Part shown: piece after piece, positions 47,046 to 58,718 of the stretch
How positions within the stretch are numbered: position 1 is the stretch's first letter
Layout: every line of letters begins with the position of its first letter
Assembly: GCA_964036665.1 (NCBI GenBank)
Contig: OZ038530.1
Location: 21,660,001 to 21,724,000 of the forward strand
Length of the DNA: 64,000 bases
DNA from: Gordius sp. MW1
Taxonomy: Eukaryota > Nematomorpha > Gordioida > Gordea > Gordiidae
Direction: 5' to 3'
The notes under the pieces: generated by a model
What the model saw: only the letters and a program-made list of their open reading frames with translations
Databases searched by the model: none
Told to the model about the DNA's origin: nothing
Translations under genes and position numbers: made by a program

Positions 47046-49600
47046 TCTTATATATAAAAATGAAACTATGTGTGTTTGTGTGTTTGTTTGTATGTTTGTG
47101 TGTATGCCACCACCAAATTTGGAAAACTACCAGACCGATTTGGCTCAAAATTTCACAGTTTATTTCCCATACACCGGAGCATGTTTTAAAATTTGTTTGA
47201 GCCAAATCGGTCCAGTAGTTTTTGAGGGGTCACGTTTTTTTGTTTTATACCTTGTTTTATACGTTTTAGCACTTAATAATGACGTCATATGACGGATAGG
47301 ATATGAAGCTTAAATGTTTTATTGCTGCATAAAAATTTTCTTTCATATTAAATCAGGTCAGACCCGTTACCATATGAATGAACCAGAGGAATATAAACAT
47401 TAGATTCTACAATAAGTATTAATATGCTCTTCCCCAATTAATTACATATATGCTTTTTATTCCATATAAGAAGCTTTTCCGTGTAAATTATATTATTGGA
47501 TAAACTTATTTGGGTTATATCTATACTGCGTTATGAATATTTTATGTTTTTAGTCAATTATTCATAAAGTGTAAGTCTTCAGCCATTAGAAACACTTAAA
47601 AAGTTTCTAGAACAAATATATTCTCGCAATACCCTATTATCATAATTTAAACCAATATTTCTATTTAAACCAATATTTATATTTAGCAATCTTCGTAGCA
47701 GTGGTAAAAGTAATACAAATCAACTTAATGCTAACATTCTAGCGTTGGAAGCTTTATCAAAGGTATTTTTATTGACTTATAGATGCATTCAGGGACAACT
47801 TCACGAGCTACCGAATCAGCTAAAGAGCGAATCGAAAGACTAGCCACTCAACACTTACGAGCCACAACTTCACGAGCTAGGATATACGACATTTTTGGTT
47901 TTTCCATCAGCAAAAATGAACAGATTCCTCGGTGTGCCAACTCTGGAGCAAGCAACATATAATTGACCATGTGAAAAACATGATTTTTCCAAATTTAATC
48001 CAGCAACGCTCAGTGATTGTCCTTGGGCTTTATTGATTGTAATTGCAAAAGCTAAGCGCACAGGGAACTGTAGGCGCTTGAATTCGAAGGGCAAATTGGT
48101 TGGAAGCATTGGCATGCGCGGAATCAGTACATCTTCTCCTTTGCCGCTAATGATCGTCGCTTCAATGACGTTTGGCAGTAGTTGTTTTACGGCAAGCCTG
48201 GTTCCGTTACACAGCTTAGGTGGATTTAAATTGCGAAGCATTATAGGTGAGCCAATTTTCAGAGTCAATTTGTGAGGTGGCATTCCCGATGGTTCCAAGA
48301 AATTTAGAAATTCAGTTGGATAATTTACCGCCTGATCTGCATCAATAACTGTGTCAACGATATGTAAGTAAATGGTTCACCGGGAATGTTCAATAGGATG
48401 CGATCATTAATTTTGTTGACGTCGTCATTCTTCGGAGCCAAGATTGCCCGTTCACATAGACAGTCGTGATTTGTGAAGTTAATAGCAATTTCCGGAAACA
48501 CCAGATTTTCGACATTTTCAATTGATGACTGTATGTTGCAAAAGTGCGATGGAAATGATTTTCGTGCGCTGTGGGTTCAATTGGAAATTTACTGTTTCCC
48601 AAGTGCAACAGTTGATTGGCAAATGGTTGAGCCAAATCATCTTGAAGTAAATGAACACGCATGTTGGTGGTTAGCGTGATTATCTTCACACTTCTCCAAA
48701 GATATGACGCTTTCAGGCAAGCATTGAGCTCATCTGAGGGTGTTGACTTTGGGATGACTGGCAAGATTTGACGAAAATCACCGGCTAGCAGTAAGAGACC
48801 TCCTTTCATTGGACGTGCAATCTGTCTCAAATCTCGGAGTGTACGATCCAGCGCCTCGAGTGCTTTTTTATGTGCCATTATACATTCATCCCAAATGATG
48901 ATTGTGCATGTCTTTAGTACCGTGGCAATATCCGAATTCCTACTGATGTTGCAAGTAGGAGTTTCATTTATATTTAGATTTAATGGGAGTTTGAAAGTTA
49001 AATGTGCTGTGCGGCCTCCATCGAGTAGCTTGGCTGCTATGCCCGATGACGCGACAGCGAGAGCTATCTTATTATTTCTCCGAATTTCAGCCAATATCAG
49101 ATTAAGAAGAAATGTTTTTCCTGTTCATCCTGGCGCATCTAGGAAAAGTAGGCCTCCGTTACCGTTTGTGCCGTTTATGTTTATGTTTTTCTAGATCTTC
49201 CAATCGAAGGACGGTGGGGTGGAGAGGAGTTGTCAAAATTATGTTTTTCCAGATCTTCCAATCGAAGGACGGTGGGGTGGAAAGGAGGGATGGCGGGCGC
49301 ATTACGGATTTATTTTCATCGTTTATGTAAGTGTCTAAAAATGTAAAACGACGATCATCAGCGGCAAAAGTAAAGGAGAAGATGTACTGATTCCGCGCAT
49401 GCCAATGCTTCCAACCGATTTGCCTTTCGAATTCAAGCGCCTACAGTTCCCTGTGCGCTTAGCTTTTGCAGATAAAATCAATAAAGCCCAAGGACAATCA
49501 CTGAGCGTTGCTGGATTGAATTTGGAAAAACCATGTTTTTCACATGGTCAATTATATGTTGCTTGCTCCAGAGTTAACACACCTTTAAATTATTTTTTTT
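47046..49600. mobile_element. Rearranged Helitron with helicase pieces in both orientations
   Basis: A plus-strand Helitron-type 5' end at 47046 (TCTTATATATAAAAATG ... ACCGATTTGGCTCAAAATTT). A possible N-terminal piece is at about 47780-47880 (TESAKERIERLATQHLRATT). On the minus strand, 47870-49150 is the Pif1-like helicase: Walker A (FLDAPG then a stop in place of the second Gly codon, then TGKTF), VASSGIAAKLLDGGRTAH, WDECIMAHKKALEALDRTLR, GGLLLLAGDFRQILPVIP, and [16 protein letters not shown] with [18 protein letters not shown]. On the plus strand, 49340-49590 repeats that last part ([22 protein letters not shown]). A 60-bp direct duplication (AGATCTTCCAATCGAAGGAC) is at 49190 and 49250. 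No clear 3' end was found, and coding is frameshifted. Confidence 0.8.
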
Positions 49601-50365
49601 TGGTGTCAGGAAATTTTTTTTTTAAATTCTGCCTCACCCTAATTTAAAACCTGCGTACGCCCATGTTAAATCAAAGTCATTTTTTTGCTTATTTTCCACG
49701 TCAATTATTATTATTATAGGACGGTCGTGTTACTCCTGCGTGATTATAAAAATACATATTTTATGAAGATGAAAGAAAGAAATCCCTCCTGCGTGGCTAA
49801 ATAAATTAAAGTGGGCCTGAACCTTGGACCCTCTTTAACTATCTGTTTAAAATTTTTATACTAAACACTTACCAATTATATTTGATATATTCTAAATCTA
49901 TTGAAATTTATCTATAAGATGATATATATTCTGCTAATACACCCGGGTAAATGGCAAAACAACGTTTTGTTTTATATAATTTATTCTTAAGTTACAATAG
50001 AAAAAAGAAGTAAAAACATTTAGTAAAACACGGTTATCTATACGCAAAAAACCTATTTTAATTGCTATGCAATTTATGGGCTCGCTTTTGGTTGTTCGTC
50101 CGTCCAGTGCTGTCCAACTTGTATTTTATAAGATAAACTTTTACAATTGTTAGCCTAAAAACTATTTAAAAAGCCTAATAAAAGTTTCTCGATAACATAA
50201 AAAAACTATTATAAATTCATACATATAGTGGATTAAAATGTTAGTCCATTCATAGTCCAAAAATTTGTTAAAATTTATGGAAATTTTGGCTAAAATCTCA
50301 AAAAATGATCAATTTGCCCCATCATTATTGGCCCCTTCTAATTCCAATGCTGGCTCTGCCTATGT
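49601..50365. other. Intron remnant of the FARS2 relic with repeat scraps
   Basis: Holds ends of the GGCGTAGCC family (CGTACGCCCATG near 49655; 50280-50365 with CAATTTGCCCCATCATTATT) and one terminal fragment of the composite minisatellite element (AATTGCTATGCAATTTATGG at 50063, then GTTCGTCCGTCC). No gene. Confidence 0.55.
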
Positions 50366-50810
50366 TCAAAAGTAAATTGACTCAATGCGATAACAATAAA
50401 TCATTTTAAGTTATCTAACAAGGCAAAAACAATTCGAAAGATTTCTACGATTTAGTTCGTTCGGTAAGTTTCTTAACTCTGCCGACTTGGTGATAAATCT
50501 ATTCATAAATTAACGGGCCGAGTGAGTCATTGATACCAAATGTCGCCATCCTCGGCGAACCTTAACGAAAGAATTAGTTTACGCGATTCATCAAAAAATA
50601 GAAATTGCATCGTTATCAGAACGTTACGCAATAATCACGCAACCGACAGCTGATGTCTACGAAATTATCACGTTTACCTTACGCCGACTGAAAGATATTT
50701 AATCGCGTCAACGAGATATTTTTTTCTGTTTTGTATTTTTTACGATTGATTGTGCTTAAGATTACATCATGAGCTTTGTATAAAGTCTCAAAAAATAATA
50801 ATATTTCATA

Positions 50811-51489
50811 ATTGAGAAAGATTCTAAAAACTTTCATATCGCACAATAATGCTTTAATAATTCCAATAAAATTGGGTAAATTAACTTTGTGATTTAGCGA
50901 ATAACTTTTTTGTAAAGAGTTAATTTATAAATAGAGGCTTAATTCTTAACAGAAATGATAGTGTTATAGATACATGGGCGTATTCAGTATCAGTATGAAA
51001 AGGCGGATAGCTAATTTGCATTAAAAATATTATATTTAGGGTGGGCAAACATAACCCTCTCAGACTTCCATTGATTATACATTTGAATAAACAGATTATA
51101 GCCCTAGGCATTCACGGTTATGCCAGGGGGCGGGAGAAGGGAGCCCTCTCTTAATTTAAAATAGCAGCGCCCATGAATAAAAGGAAAAAAATAAAATAAA
51201 TTATATTGATTAATTGATAGATATCATTCATTTCAGCCTAGCAACTTTTAGCTTTTAATTAAACGTGCTGTGTGATATATTAATTAATAAATACAAAAAT
51301 TAAAATCTTGTAGGGAAAAAGTTCATATAAATAAGACGTTGACGTTTTCAAAGCATTAATTTATTTAAAAACATTAGTCTATAATTGAGAGAAGGTAGGA
51401 TGGCAAAATAATTAAATGATAAATATATGGAACAAGAGCATAATTAACGTGCTATTATAATATTGAAGAAAAATTTTCATATTGTTAAG
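50811..51489. other. Spacer, no gene seen
   Basis: AT-rich. It contains a possible poly(A) signal for the gene on its right (minus-strand AATAAA near 51360). CCAGGGGGCGGGAG at 51123 may be a MITE scrap. Confidence 0.4.
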
Positions 51490-52137
51490 TTATGGTGGAG
51501 GAGCAAAGGAAGTTGACATAGAATGCAAGCTCGCACTAGAATTAAAAGCTGTTGACCAAATTGAATTTTGGGACACATTAGTCACTTGAGGTGGTGAAGA
51601 GGTAAGAGGTGAATTTTCGATAGATTGACCAAAAGTTATAAAAGTGGGAATATGGTTAGAGACCTCACCGTCTGAGATTGAATGTGCAGTACTTGAGGAT
51701 ACAACTTTGGAAGTAATGTTGCCTGGAGAAAATGAATGAATAAAAGTTGTTAAATCGTCAGCTGTTTTTGAAGGAGAAGTTAACGTTTTATTAGGAGGGA
51801 TACTCGAGAATGAAGATTTTGATAATACGGTTAAATTTGCAATGAATGAGTTTATTAAAGTTGTTTTGGTCTTAGCTTTTTTTGAAGGGGTGAATAATAT
51901 TTGTTTGTTAACAATATTAGTCTTTTTGCCTGAATGACGGTGTTTTACATATTGCATTCCTTCGTTATACTTTTGTTTTAAAGCATCGAAGATCGGATCT
52001 GTCGGAGTAGAAGTTATAAATGTATATGACTTTTTGCTTTGTTTCTCTTTTTTCTTGGAATGCTTATCTGCCAAAGTCTCATCAACGATCAACGAAATTA
52101 GAACTAAAGCAAACAAACAATATTGCAAATTAACCAT
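51490..52137 (-). CDS. Putative secreted Ser/Thr-rich protein
   Basis: A 215-aa frame from Met at 52137 (MVNLQYCLFALVLISLIVDE, then TLA|DKHSKK). The first 20-24 residues form a clear signal peptide: a hydrophobic core with a small residue before the likely cut after TLA. The mature part starts with a Lys-rich segment (KHSKKKEKQSKKS) and then becomes Ser/Thr/Pro-rich with several N-x-S/T sites, like a mucin-like or gland secreted protein. It ends SFAPPP. An upstream in-frame Met would add 29 residues of AT-biased sequence and spoil the signal peptide. No domain is recognised. The frame is long and unbroken, in contrast to the transposon frames around it, so a host gene is favoured. Function is unknown. 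Confidence 0.6.
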   Translation of the reverse strand: MVNLQYCLFALVLISLIVDETLADKHSKKKEKQSKKSYTFITSTPTDPIFDALKQKYNEGMQYVKHRHSGKKTNIVNKQILFTPSKKAKTKTTLINSFIANLTVLSKSSFSSIPPNKTLTSPSKTADDLTTFIHSFSPGNITSKVVSSSTAHSISDGEVSNHIPTFITFGQSIENSPLTSSPPQVTNVSQNSIWSTAFNSSASLHSMSTSFAPPP

Positions 52138-52410
52138 AATCAATTTAAGAAAAACAAATGTAATAAAAAATAAATAATAAAATTTATAAAACTTATTATA
52201 GAATGTTATATTCTTAAATATCACGTATACGTCATTAATGGAACAGGCGTAATGGGCTAACTAAAAGTGGTGTTGTTTCAATCAAACCTAATTTTGCAAG
52301 CTTACATTAACTAAAAGAAAATGTAAGCAAGTATCATTTATAAATACTAGCTGACCCGACAAACGTTGTTATATACATTATTCAAGAAAATACTATAAGT
52401 GTATGGGTAT

Positions 52411-53127
52411 TAGAGGTGTTTTGATCCGATCCGATCCGAGGGGTTTTTGAAAAATTCTATATCCGTCCGGTCCGATCCGAGTTTTTTAAATTCTAAATCC
52501 GATCCGATCCGAGTTTTTTAAAATCTAAATATATCCGATCTGATCCGAAATTTTTAAATTAAAATTTTACGAACAGAACTTTTTGATGATTAAATTCAAA
52601 ATACATAAAAATAAGGTATAACAATTTTAATAGACCTGTAATAAATAAAAAATTTTATTTGACTAATTCCAAATTATCATATAATAATAAAGAATCTAAA
52701 TTTTCTGGTTTAATTCGCGTTCTTCTTTCTTCTAATGTTCTTCCAGCCACCGAGAAATTTCTTTCCGAAGTAGCAGGTATAGCTAAAACTTTATTTGCCA
52801 GCTTATAAAGCCTTGGCAGGACTGTTTGATATGAAACCCACCATTTCAGCAAATCTTTTTTTAAATCATATTTGCAATCTTCATTTTTTAACGAAAGGTA
52901 AATTGAGATTTCATCGGTAAGGTGGGAGGTGGTATTGGGCTTTAAAAATGGTAAAGTAAAAAAAGAATGCAAAGATAATTATGAAAAGGTAAAAAATTAT
53001 TAATTTAATTAATTAGAACTTATTGTTGTTTATTTTAAATTTGAAAATCCGATCCGACTAAAATAAGATGTTGATCCGATCCGATCCGATCCGACTTCCA
53101 AGTCGGATTGATCCGTGCACACTTCTA
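52411..53127 (-). mobile_element. hAT transposon remnant with dimerisation domain
   Basis: 717 bp. Ends TAGAGGTGTTTTGATCCG and, inverted, TAGAAGTGTGCACGGATC, with tandem GATCCGATCC repeats inside both. A perfect 8-bp duplication ATGGGTAT is present (52403-52410, 53128-53135). A minus-strand frame at 52655-52972 encodes the hAT C-terminal dimerisation region: WWVSYQTVLPRLYKLANKVL, AIPATSERNFSVAGRTLEER, RTRIKPENLDSLLLYDNLEL. The N-terminal zinc finger and catalytic region are absent, so this is an internally deleted, non-autonomous copy. Confidence 0.92.
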
Positions 53128-53290
53128 ATGGGTATGTGGTTATTATTAAAATAAGAATGGGGCGTTGTGACAATGTTGGCCTATAAAATGACAATACACT
53201 AATCATTTATTAATTTCATTTTTTATACTTTTAATTGCTATGCAATTTATGGGCTTGTTTTTGGTTGTCCGTCGTCCGTTGTCCGTCGTC

Positions 53291-53350
53291 CACCAAGTTA
53301 TTGGCGCCAGCTTTGTGACCTGGATGTGTCGGGTTCAAGCCAGGGAGGGT
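53291..53350 (+). other. tRNA-like module (pol III promoter-like)
   Basis: GTTATTGGCGCCAGCTTTGT, GACCTGGATGTGTCGGGTTC, AAGCC reads like the A-box, anticodon arm and B-box of a tRNA (loop CTTTGTGACC, GTG in the anticodon place; B-box GGGTTCAAGCC). The acceptor stem is not closed, so it is not a functional tRNA gene. It is part of the composite element. Confidence 0.6.
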
Positions 53351-53560
53351 ACGAATTATTTTTAATTTTTTTAAATTAAATTAATATTTTGTTCTTGTTA
53401 ATACCATTGATAATATAACTTTTTGACCGTCCGCTGGCTACTGACCGATGAAATATATTGATCTAAACATAAAACACAACTTTTAATTGCTATGCAATTT
53501 ATGGTATTATTTCATTATCTATATAAATAACATAAAAACTTCTACTATTTTAAAACCAGC

Positions 53561-53632
53561 ATGGTGTGACGGGTTATAGCGCCGGCTTGTAAACAGATGC
53601 CTTTACTGATGTGTGTTCAAATCCCGGAGAGG
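53561..53632 (+). other. tRNA-like module (pol III promoter-like), second
   Basis: GTGTGACGGGTTATAGCGCC, GGCTTGTAAACAGATGCC, then GTGTTCAAATCCCGG. The anticodon loop position reads CTTGTAA (TGT). The B-box fits (GTTCAAATCC). It is followed by an AT-rich tail. It differs in sequence from the first module but sits in the same structural slot. Confidence 0.6.
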
Positions 53633-56600
53633 GCAAAATTTTTATTTTTTTTAAATTAAATTAATATATTGTTCCTGTTAATAACATTGATGATATGACT
53701 TTTTGGTCGTCCGTTGGCTACTGACCAATGAAAAAAATGACCATTGGCCAAATAAATCGAACTTTTTTTTCCGTTTTGAATTGGTTAACATTAATAATTA
53801 CCCTATGCCCTTCCCTACAAGGGTCTATGCCTCTACTGATATGGGTCCCTGTGCCCCTACAAAAGGCCTATGCCTCAACTGATGTGGGTTCGAATCCCGG
53901 AGAGGGCAAAATTTTTATTTTTTTTTAAATTAAATTAAAATTTTGTTCTTGTTAATACCATTGATAATATGACTTCTTGATCGTCCGCAGGCTACTGACC
54001 AATGGAAAAAATGACCATTGGCCAAATAAATAGAATTTTTTTTTCGTTTTTAAATTGGTTAACGTTGATAATTACCCTATGCCCTCCCCTACAAGGGCCT
54101 ATAACTAATTAACTAATTATTTTGCATTTAATACCACCCCCCTATAGGCATTCTCGCCCCTTCCCACCTTTCTCGCCCATAAATTGCATAGCAAATATGC
54201 TTCGTTTATACGGAGTATAGAAGAGTTTCCCCTTCCCTTCCCCTACTCCCATTCCCCTCTTCCTCTTCCCACGAGGGCCGAATGCCCGAGTTTATTAAAT
54301 AATTTTTGATACCTATATATACATCGAATTATGACGATTAAAAAATAATTCATCATCAATCTCTAAGTGCGATGGAGTATACAATATTTTTGGTTAGTCC
54401 ATCTTTAGCCAACACAAACAAACGGGATGGTTTACCCAGGCGAGAACATGCCACGTATAGCTGTCCCTAAGAAAAGCATGATGTGCCCAAATCTAAGCCA
54501 CAAATATCCATCGTTTGACCTTGAGCCTTATTAATTGTCATTGCGGATGTTAATCTAATTGGAAATTGAATAGGTTTGAATTCAATCGGCACATCTTTGG
54601 GAATCATAGGGATTCGTGGCAGCAATACATTTTCACCTCGGAATTTGCCATTAAAAATGGTGACTTCGATAACATTTTTCATACATTTGACTAATCGTCT
54701 GCCATTGCACAGCCGTGGTGGGTTTAAATTACGAAGCAAAATTACCGGAGATGCAACCTTCAATTGTAAAAGGTGCGGTGGCATGCCTGACAAATCCAAT
54801 GAATTTAAAAACTCAATTGGTATTAAAGCTTCTAGCATCGCAAACTGTATCGACAGATTTGTATGACACCAAGTCACCTGGAAACAACTGTAGTATCTTG
54901 GAATTTAAATTATTGACATCTACATTTTTTTCTGACAATATTGCTCTTTCAGACATCCAGGCAAGATTTTTGTACTGTGTATATAAATATGGAAATATGT
55001 GGTAGAGAGAGCATTTTGCGATTCGACCATTGTGCAAAAAATCCGACGGTAATTTTATGCATCCAGTATTTTAATACAAAGCAACTTTTCCATCACGATG
55101 TATCTTTAAGCATATGAACGCGCATGTATAATTTCAGTTCTAATTTTTCAACATTACGCCACACTGACGATGATTTTGAGCAAGCGTTGATCTCATCAGC
55201 GTACGTTGAACGTGGAATGACGGGAAGTGTTTGTCTGAAATCACCTGAAAGGAGTAACACAGTGCCGCTAAATAGGTTGTCATTGTTTTATATCCTTCAA
55301 TGTCCTGTCCAATGCCTCAAGGGAATGTTTGTGTGCCATAGTACAATCATCCCAGATGATAACTTTACACCGTTTGAGTACTGTGGCCATGGACGATTGT
55401 TTTTTATGTTGCACACTGCTTCTAGGTTACTTTGGGTATTTAGTGGCAGCTTAAATGCAGAATGAGCTGTTCTGCCTCCATCTAATAATTGCTGCAATGC
55501 CAGATGATGCAACGGCCAATGAGATGCCATTTTTTGATCGTATCTCGGCAAGAATTATCGAAATGAAAAATGTTTTGCCAGTTCCACCTGGTGCATCCAA
55601 AAAAAAAACCACCTTGTCCTGTTGAAATTGCCAGCATAATGCGGTCGTAAATGGATTTTGTTCATCATTTAGTAGTGGGACATTGCGAGTAACAATTGCT
55701 GCCATTTCTACAGTATTATACTGCAGTCCAAGACTCATATTAGTGTTGAGTAAATTAGATGCACTTCGATTTGCTGAACTCATACCAAAATGACTAATTT
55801 TTAAATTGGCAATGACAATGCAAAGATCTTCAATAGCTATCAATGCTTCATTGTACATTGCGTTGCTGAATGATAGATCGTTGCACCTTGAACGATATCG
55901 ATGTAATATATCATCAGCCATTATCTTTGTGCTTATCCCACAACGTCTGTGCTCGGGCCAGGAAACATTTAGTCAACACTATAGCGAATAGTAGACGAAT
56001 GTGTATTGCTGTAGAGTTTAAAGCTGCATCAGTAAGCAAACTGTCCCAATGGTTGTCATCTTCTAGCAAGCCTAGTGCAAGGCATGCATCTTTATACGTT
56101 GGATACTGATGTTCATTTACTTTACGTATATCATGAAATGACAATGGGCCGGTGGCATTTACCAACAACAATCGCGGATGATGATGGTAGAAAAATAAAG
56201 TTAACATTCAGTAGTGTCGGCGTTGTTCGCAATAACGTCTCGTAAGTGAATGTATTCTTTCGCACGCAGTTTCTGTTGGTTATATCTTAAGTATCGTAGA
56301 CGTTAGCTCTCTATCTTCATTTACATGTCGACCATGAATTGTTGGCAAAGCTCACGACAGCGTAGTATTACGTTGTCTTGACCGCGTCAAATCATCAAAC
56401 GATATGCATAAAAATCCTTCGAGCTAACCTTCTTGTTTGTTTCGGCTCCTGTAATAATGTGTATTCCAATTAATTGAAAATGAGTAATCATGTTTTTAAT
56501 AATGAATAAAGTACCTGTTAGGGGATCTCGTTGTTTAATGTTTATGCAATATCCATTTTATCCTTTCTAAAAAATTACCGGATATTGGAGAGCGTCATAT

Positions 56601-58718
56601 GCACGGTGGGTATCAGCAATGAACTGAAGATTGTTATCTCTTCTTCCAATCACGATTTGGCACGAAGCCGTACGGTCCCCAACCACATGATTCCTTCAAC
56701 GTCGTCAACTACAGGTGCATTGAATCTACGAATATGCACTCCAACTGGTGTTTTATTAGAATCGATGACAACAGCGTTGGCATTTAGTAATTTGGGCATG
56801 TGTGATTTAAATAATTTCAATAATTCATTGTGCTCATTTAACAGAACGTCCAGTTCGCTGACGATACCCCTGGCAAAAGTAAATCGAGGTTGTTGTAGCC
56901 GCAAAGTGTATCCACGCGATTAGCGAGTGGGCGTTCGGAGTCGTCACCACCCATAAAGTAAATTTGTAAAAATTTATAAGATTCGTTTGGCATCGGCAGC
57001 ATGAACCCACTTTGTGAAAAACCTGGCCTTTTATTTTAAACGTTGAATTAAATTGTTGACCGTTTGCACCATTTTTTTGAACTATTTCTGTTGCTACGAA
57101 CGATGTCATTTGGAAGCATGAATTGAATGTCCGAATTGACTTAAGAAACAGGCTAGAATCAGGATCCGTACCGATAAGTAAACCGTGCAATGGTTCATTT
57201 AAAACTTCGTTAGTCGAACTTTTCCTGATGCGCAACACATCACGGGACTCATTTTTATATTTAAGTGCAAGACAATGAGGACATACCTTGTCTATCCAAT
57301 TACCACTTTGGAATGGGCGTAATGTTCAACATCAGGCTCATACTGGAATGCTAGTCGAAGGAATGAAGCCGATTTAAATGCTCGATGTACTTGTTGGCAT
57401 TGTTGGTCATTTTCTCTACGAGTGTTGATTACAAATCGGCGGGCTTGTTTTTTTAATCGTCTTTGTTGATTTCGTTCATCTCGTGCCTCTTGCGATTGTG
57501 ATTCACGTATTTGGGCCATACTCACACGCATATCTGCATTGTTTTGTAGGATTTGTTTGTCTGTTCTATGTGCATTAATATTTATCATGACTGCATTTTG
57601 TTTCGTATGACGACTCAAATTGTTCCTTTGGCGTTTAGCTGGCATTGTTACCTATAAATATAACATATTTAATTTGCGTAGCTGGCATTGTTACCTATAA
57701 ATATAACATATTTAATATATCAAATTGAATTACTTAAAGGTGAAAAACATTATACTATCGAATTCTCATGCAGGCTACGCCCTTGCTATATGGTGTTTTT
57801 ATAAGTAGACATTTTTATATGTTAGATTATTTACATTGTCACATTTACAATCAACTATGACTTAAATTGTTGCATTTTACAGTATCCCTGTATGACGTCA
57901 TATGACGTCACGAGGTTGCTTTTGATGGACGTTTTATTAAAAGTCAAAACGTATAAAACAAAATAACTTGATCGTCTTATTACTTAGAGATTTCGAATAT
58001 AGTTTAAAACCAAGGCTCAGACCTACTAAATATTCGCAGAAATTTTCATAAAAATCGGTCCAGCCGTTTTGGAGGAGTTTAACAACAAACATCGTGACAC
58101 GAGAATTTTATATATTAGAATATTATGACAGAGTTTATTAAACGTAATGATAATTAATGATAGGATTCCTTAACTAAAATTATATCCATTCATTGCACAA
58201 TATCGGAATGGTCAGGATTGTTAGAGTGAATTAAAAAGACGTTGGTAAGGGAAGGAAGAAATTAATTAAATTAAGCAAAAGGGTTTTCATACGGACATGC
58301 AAAACTAATAAAGAAAATCGTATAAAGCGTTTTGATTGACTTATAAGCCAAAAATCCACCACCGGCCTGTTCAATCCCGATTACACATACATTCCTTGTT
58401 CCCTTATTTTTTCAGCACTTTTTTCTATCGTCATTTATTTTATTTAAATCCATCAATCGCTATCGTTATCTAATGCCTGATTAATAACTATTAGTGCTTT
58501 ATCTGTTAATGTTTAAGAATTCTATGCATTCGCTCACTTTATCTCGGGTTTTGTGTGTAATTTTATCTCAACATTTTATTTTAATTTTTGAAGATAGCCG
58601 AAATAGAGAACTCTATTTGCCTCTACTCATTTTATTAATCCAACCTTACCATTTGTTATCAATAAATTTTTATTCTTTTCCTATGGCTGTTTGTCACACT
58701 TGGGGGCCAACTCTAGTG

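Larger units (their letters stand above)
43374..50810 (+). pseudogene. Decayed second copy of FARS2 (last three exons), blown apart by insertions
   Basis: Three stretches match FARS2 in order. 43411-43543 corresponds to the exon at 28847-28978 (ATGAGATGGGTAAATA, CTCACCCATCTTGGGAGTTA) with frameshifts. 43585-43670 joined to 46658-46738 corresponds to the exon at 29020-29180 (GTAGGATGGCATTTGGTTTA; TTTGGTCAAAAACTCTGG), split by a LINE with a 10-bp target duplication; the exon's GTAAATT donor is kept. 50366-50810 corresponds to the last exon and 3' flank (GATTTCTACGATTTAGTTCG; CCATCCTCGGCGAACCTTAA) with small deletions. The intron between the last two pieces now holds Helitron debris. Upstream exons are not seen; a BEL/Pao element sits at the left edge, in what was an intron. 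Because introns and 3' flank are shared, this came from a DNA-level duplication, not from mRNA. Confidence 0.9.
53230..54298. mobile_element. Composite TIR / tRNA-like element, copy 2 (inverted)
   Basis: Left TTGCTATGCAATTTATGGGC (53235) and CCGTCGTCCGTTGTCCGTCG. Three tRNA-like modules follow (about 53291-53350, 53561-53632, 53870-53910), each trailed by GGAGAGGGCAAAATTTTTAT-type sequence and TTGTTCTTGTTAATACCATT. Minisatellite-core phrases CTACTGACCAATG, AAAATGACCATTGGCC follow, and at the right GCCCATAAATTGCATAGCAA (54178) then CTCTTCCCACGAGGGCC (54260-54290). It is the reverse-orientation relative of 8279-9897 with only two or three core units instead of nine. An extra internal TTGCTATGCAATTTATGG at 53487 suggests two elements joined. 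Confidence 0.75.
52346..58119 (-). mobile_element. Helitron with both termini and two nested insertions
   Basis: On the minus strand the element starts near 58119 (TCTAATATATAAAATTCTCG, TGTCACGATG...GGCTGGACCGATTTT) and ends at 52346 (GGGTCAGCTAGT). Domains in order: N-terminus 57292-57645 (MPAKRQRNNLSRHTK...AFQYEPDVEHYAHSK); Rep-side region 56650-57238 (SCFQMTSFVATE; HIRRFNAPVVDDVEG); FYAYRLMI and RYNQQKLRAKEYIHLRDVIA near 56440 and 56260; helicase entry 55914-56207 (RLLLVNATGPLSFHD, LGLLEDDNHWDSLLTDAAL); Walker A DAPGGTGKTFF (about 55585); Pif1 C-part 54467-54877 (ITINKAQGQ in the form [19 protein letters not shown]); tail to about 54369. Stops and frameshifts and parts missing from Rep make it inactive. 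A hAT (52411-53127) and the composite element (53230-54298) sit in its 3' part. Confidence 0.85.

Noticed and set aside
53291-53350. Functional tRNA-His gene
   Set aside because: A- and B-box-like sequences are present, but the acceptor stem does not close. The module recurs in a different form inside the same mobile element, so it is a tRNA-derived promoter-like piece.
54576-55005. Plus-strand frames across the Helitron at 54.5-57 kb
   Set aside because: They are antisense to the recognisable helicase and Rep-side motifs and have no domain of their own.
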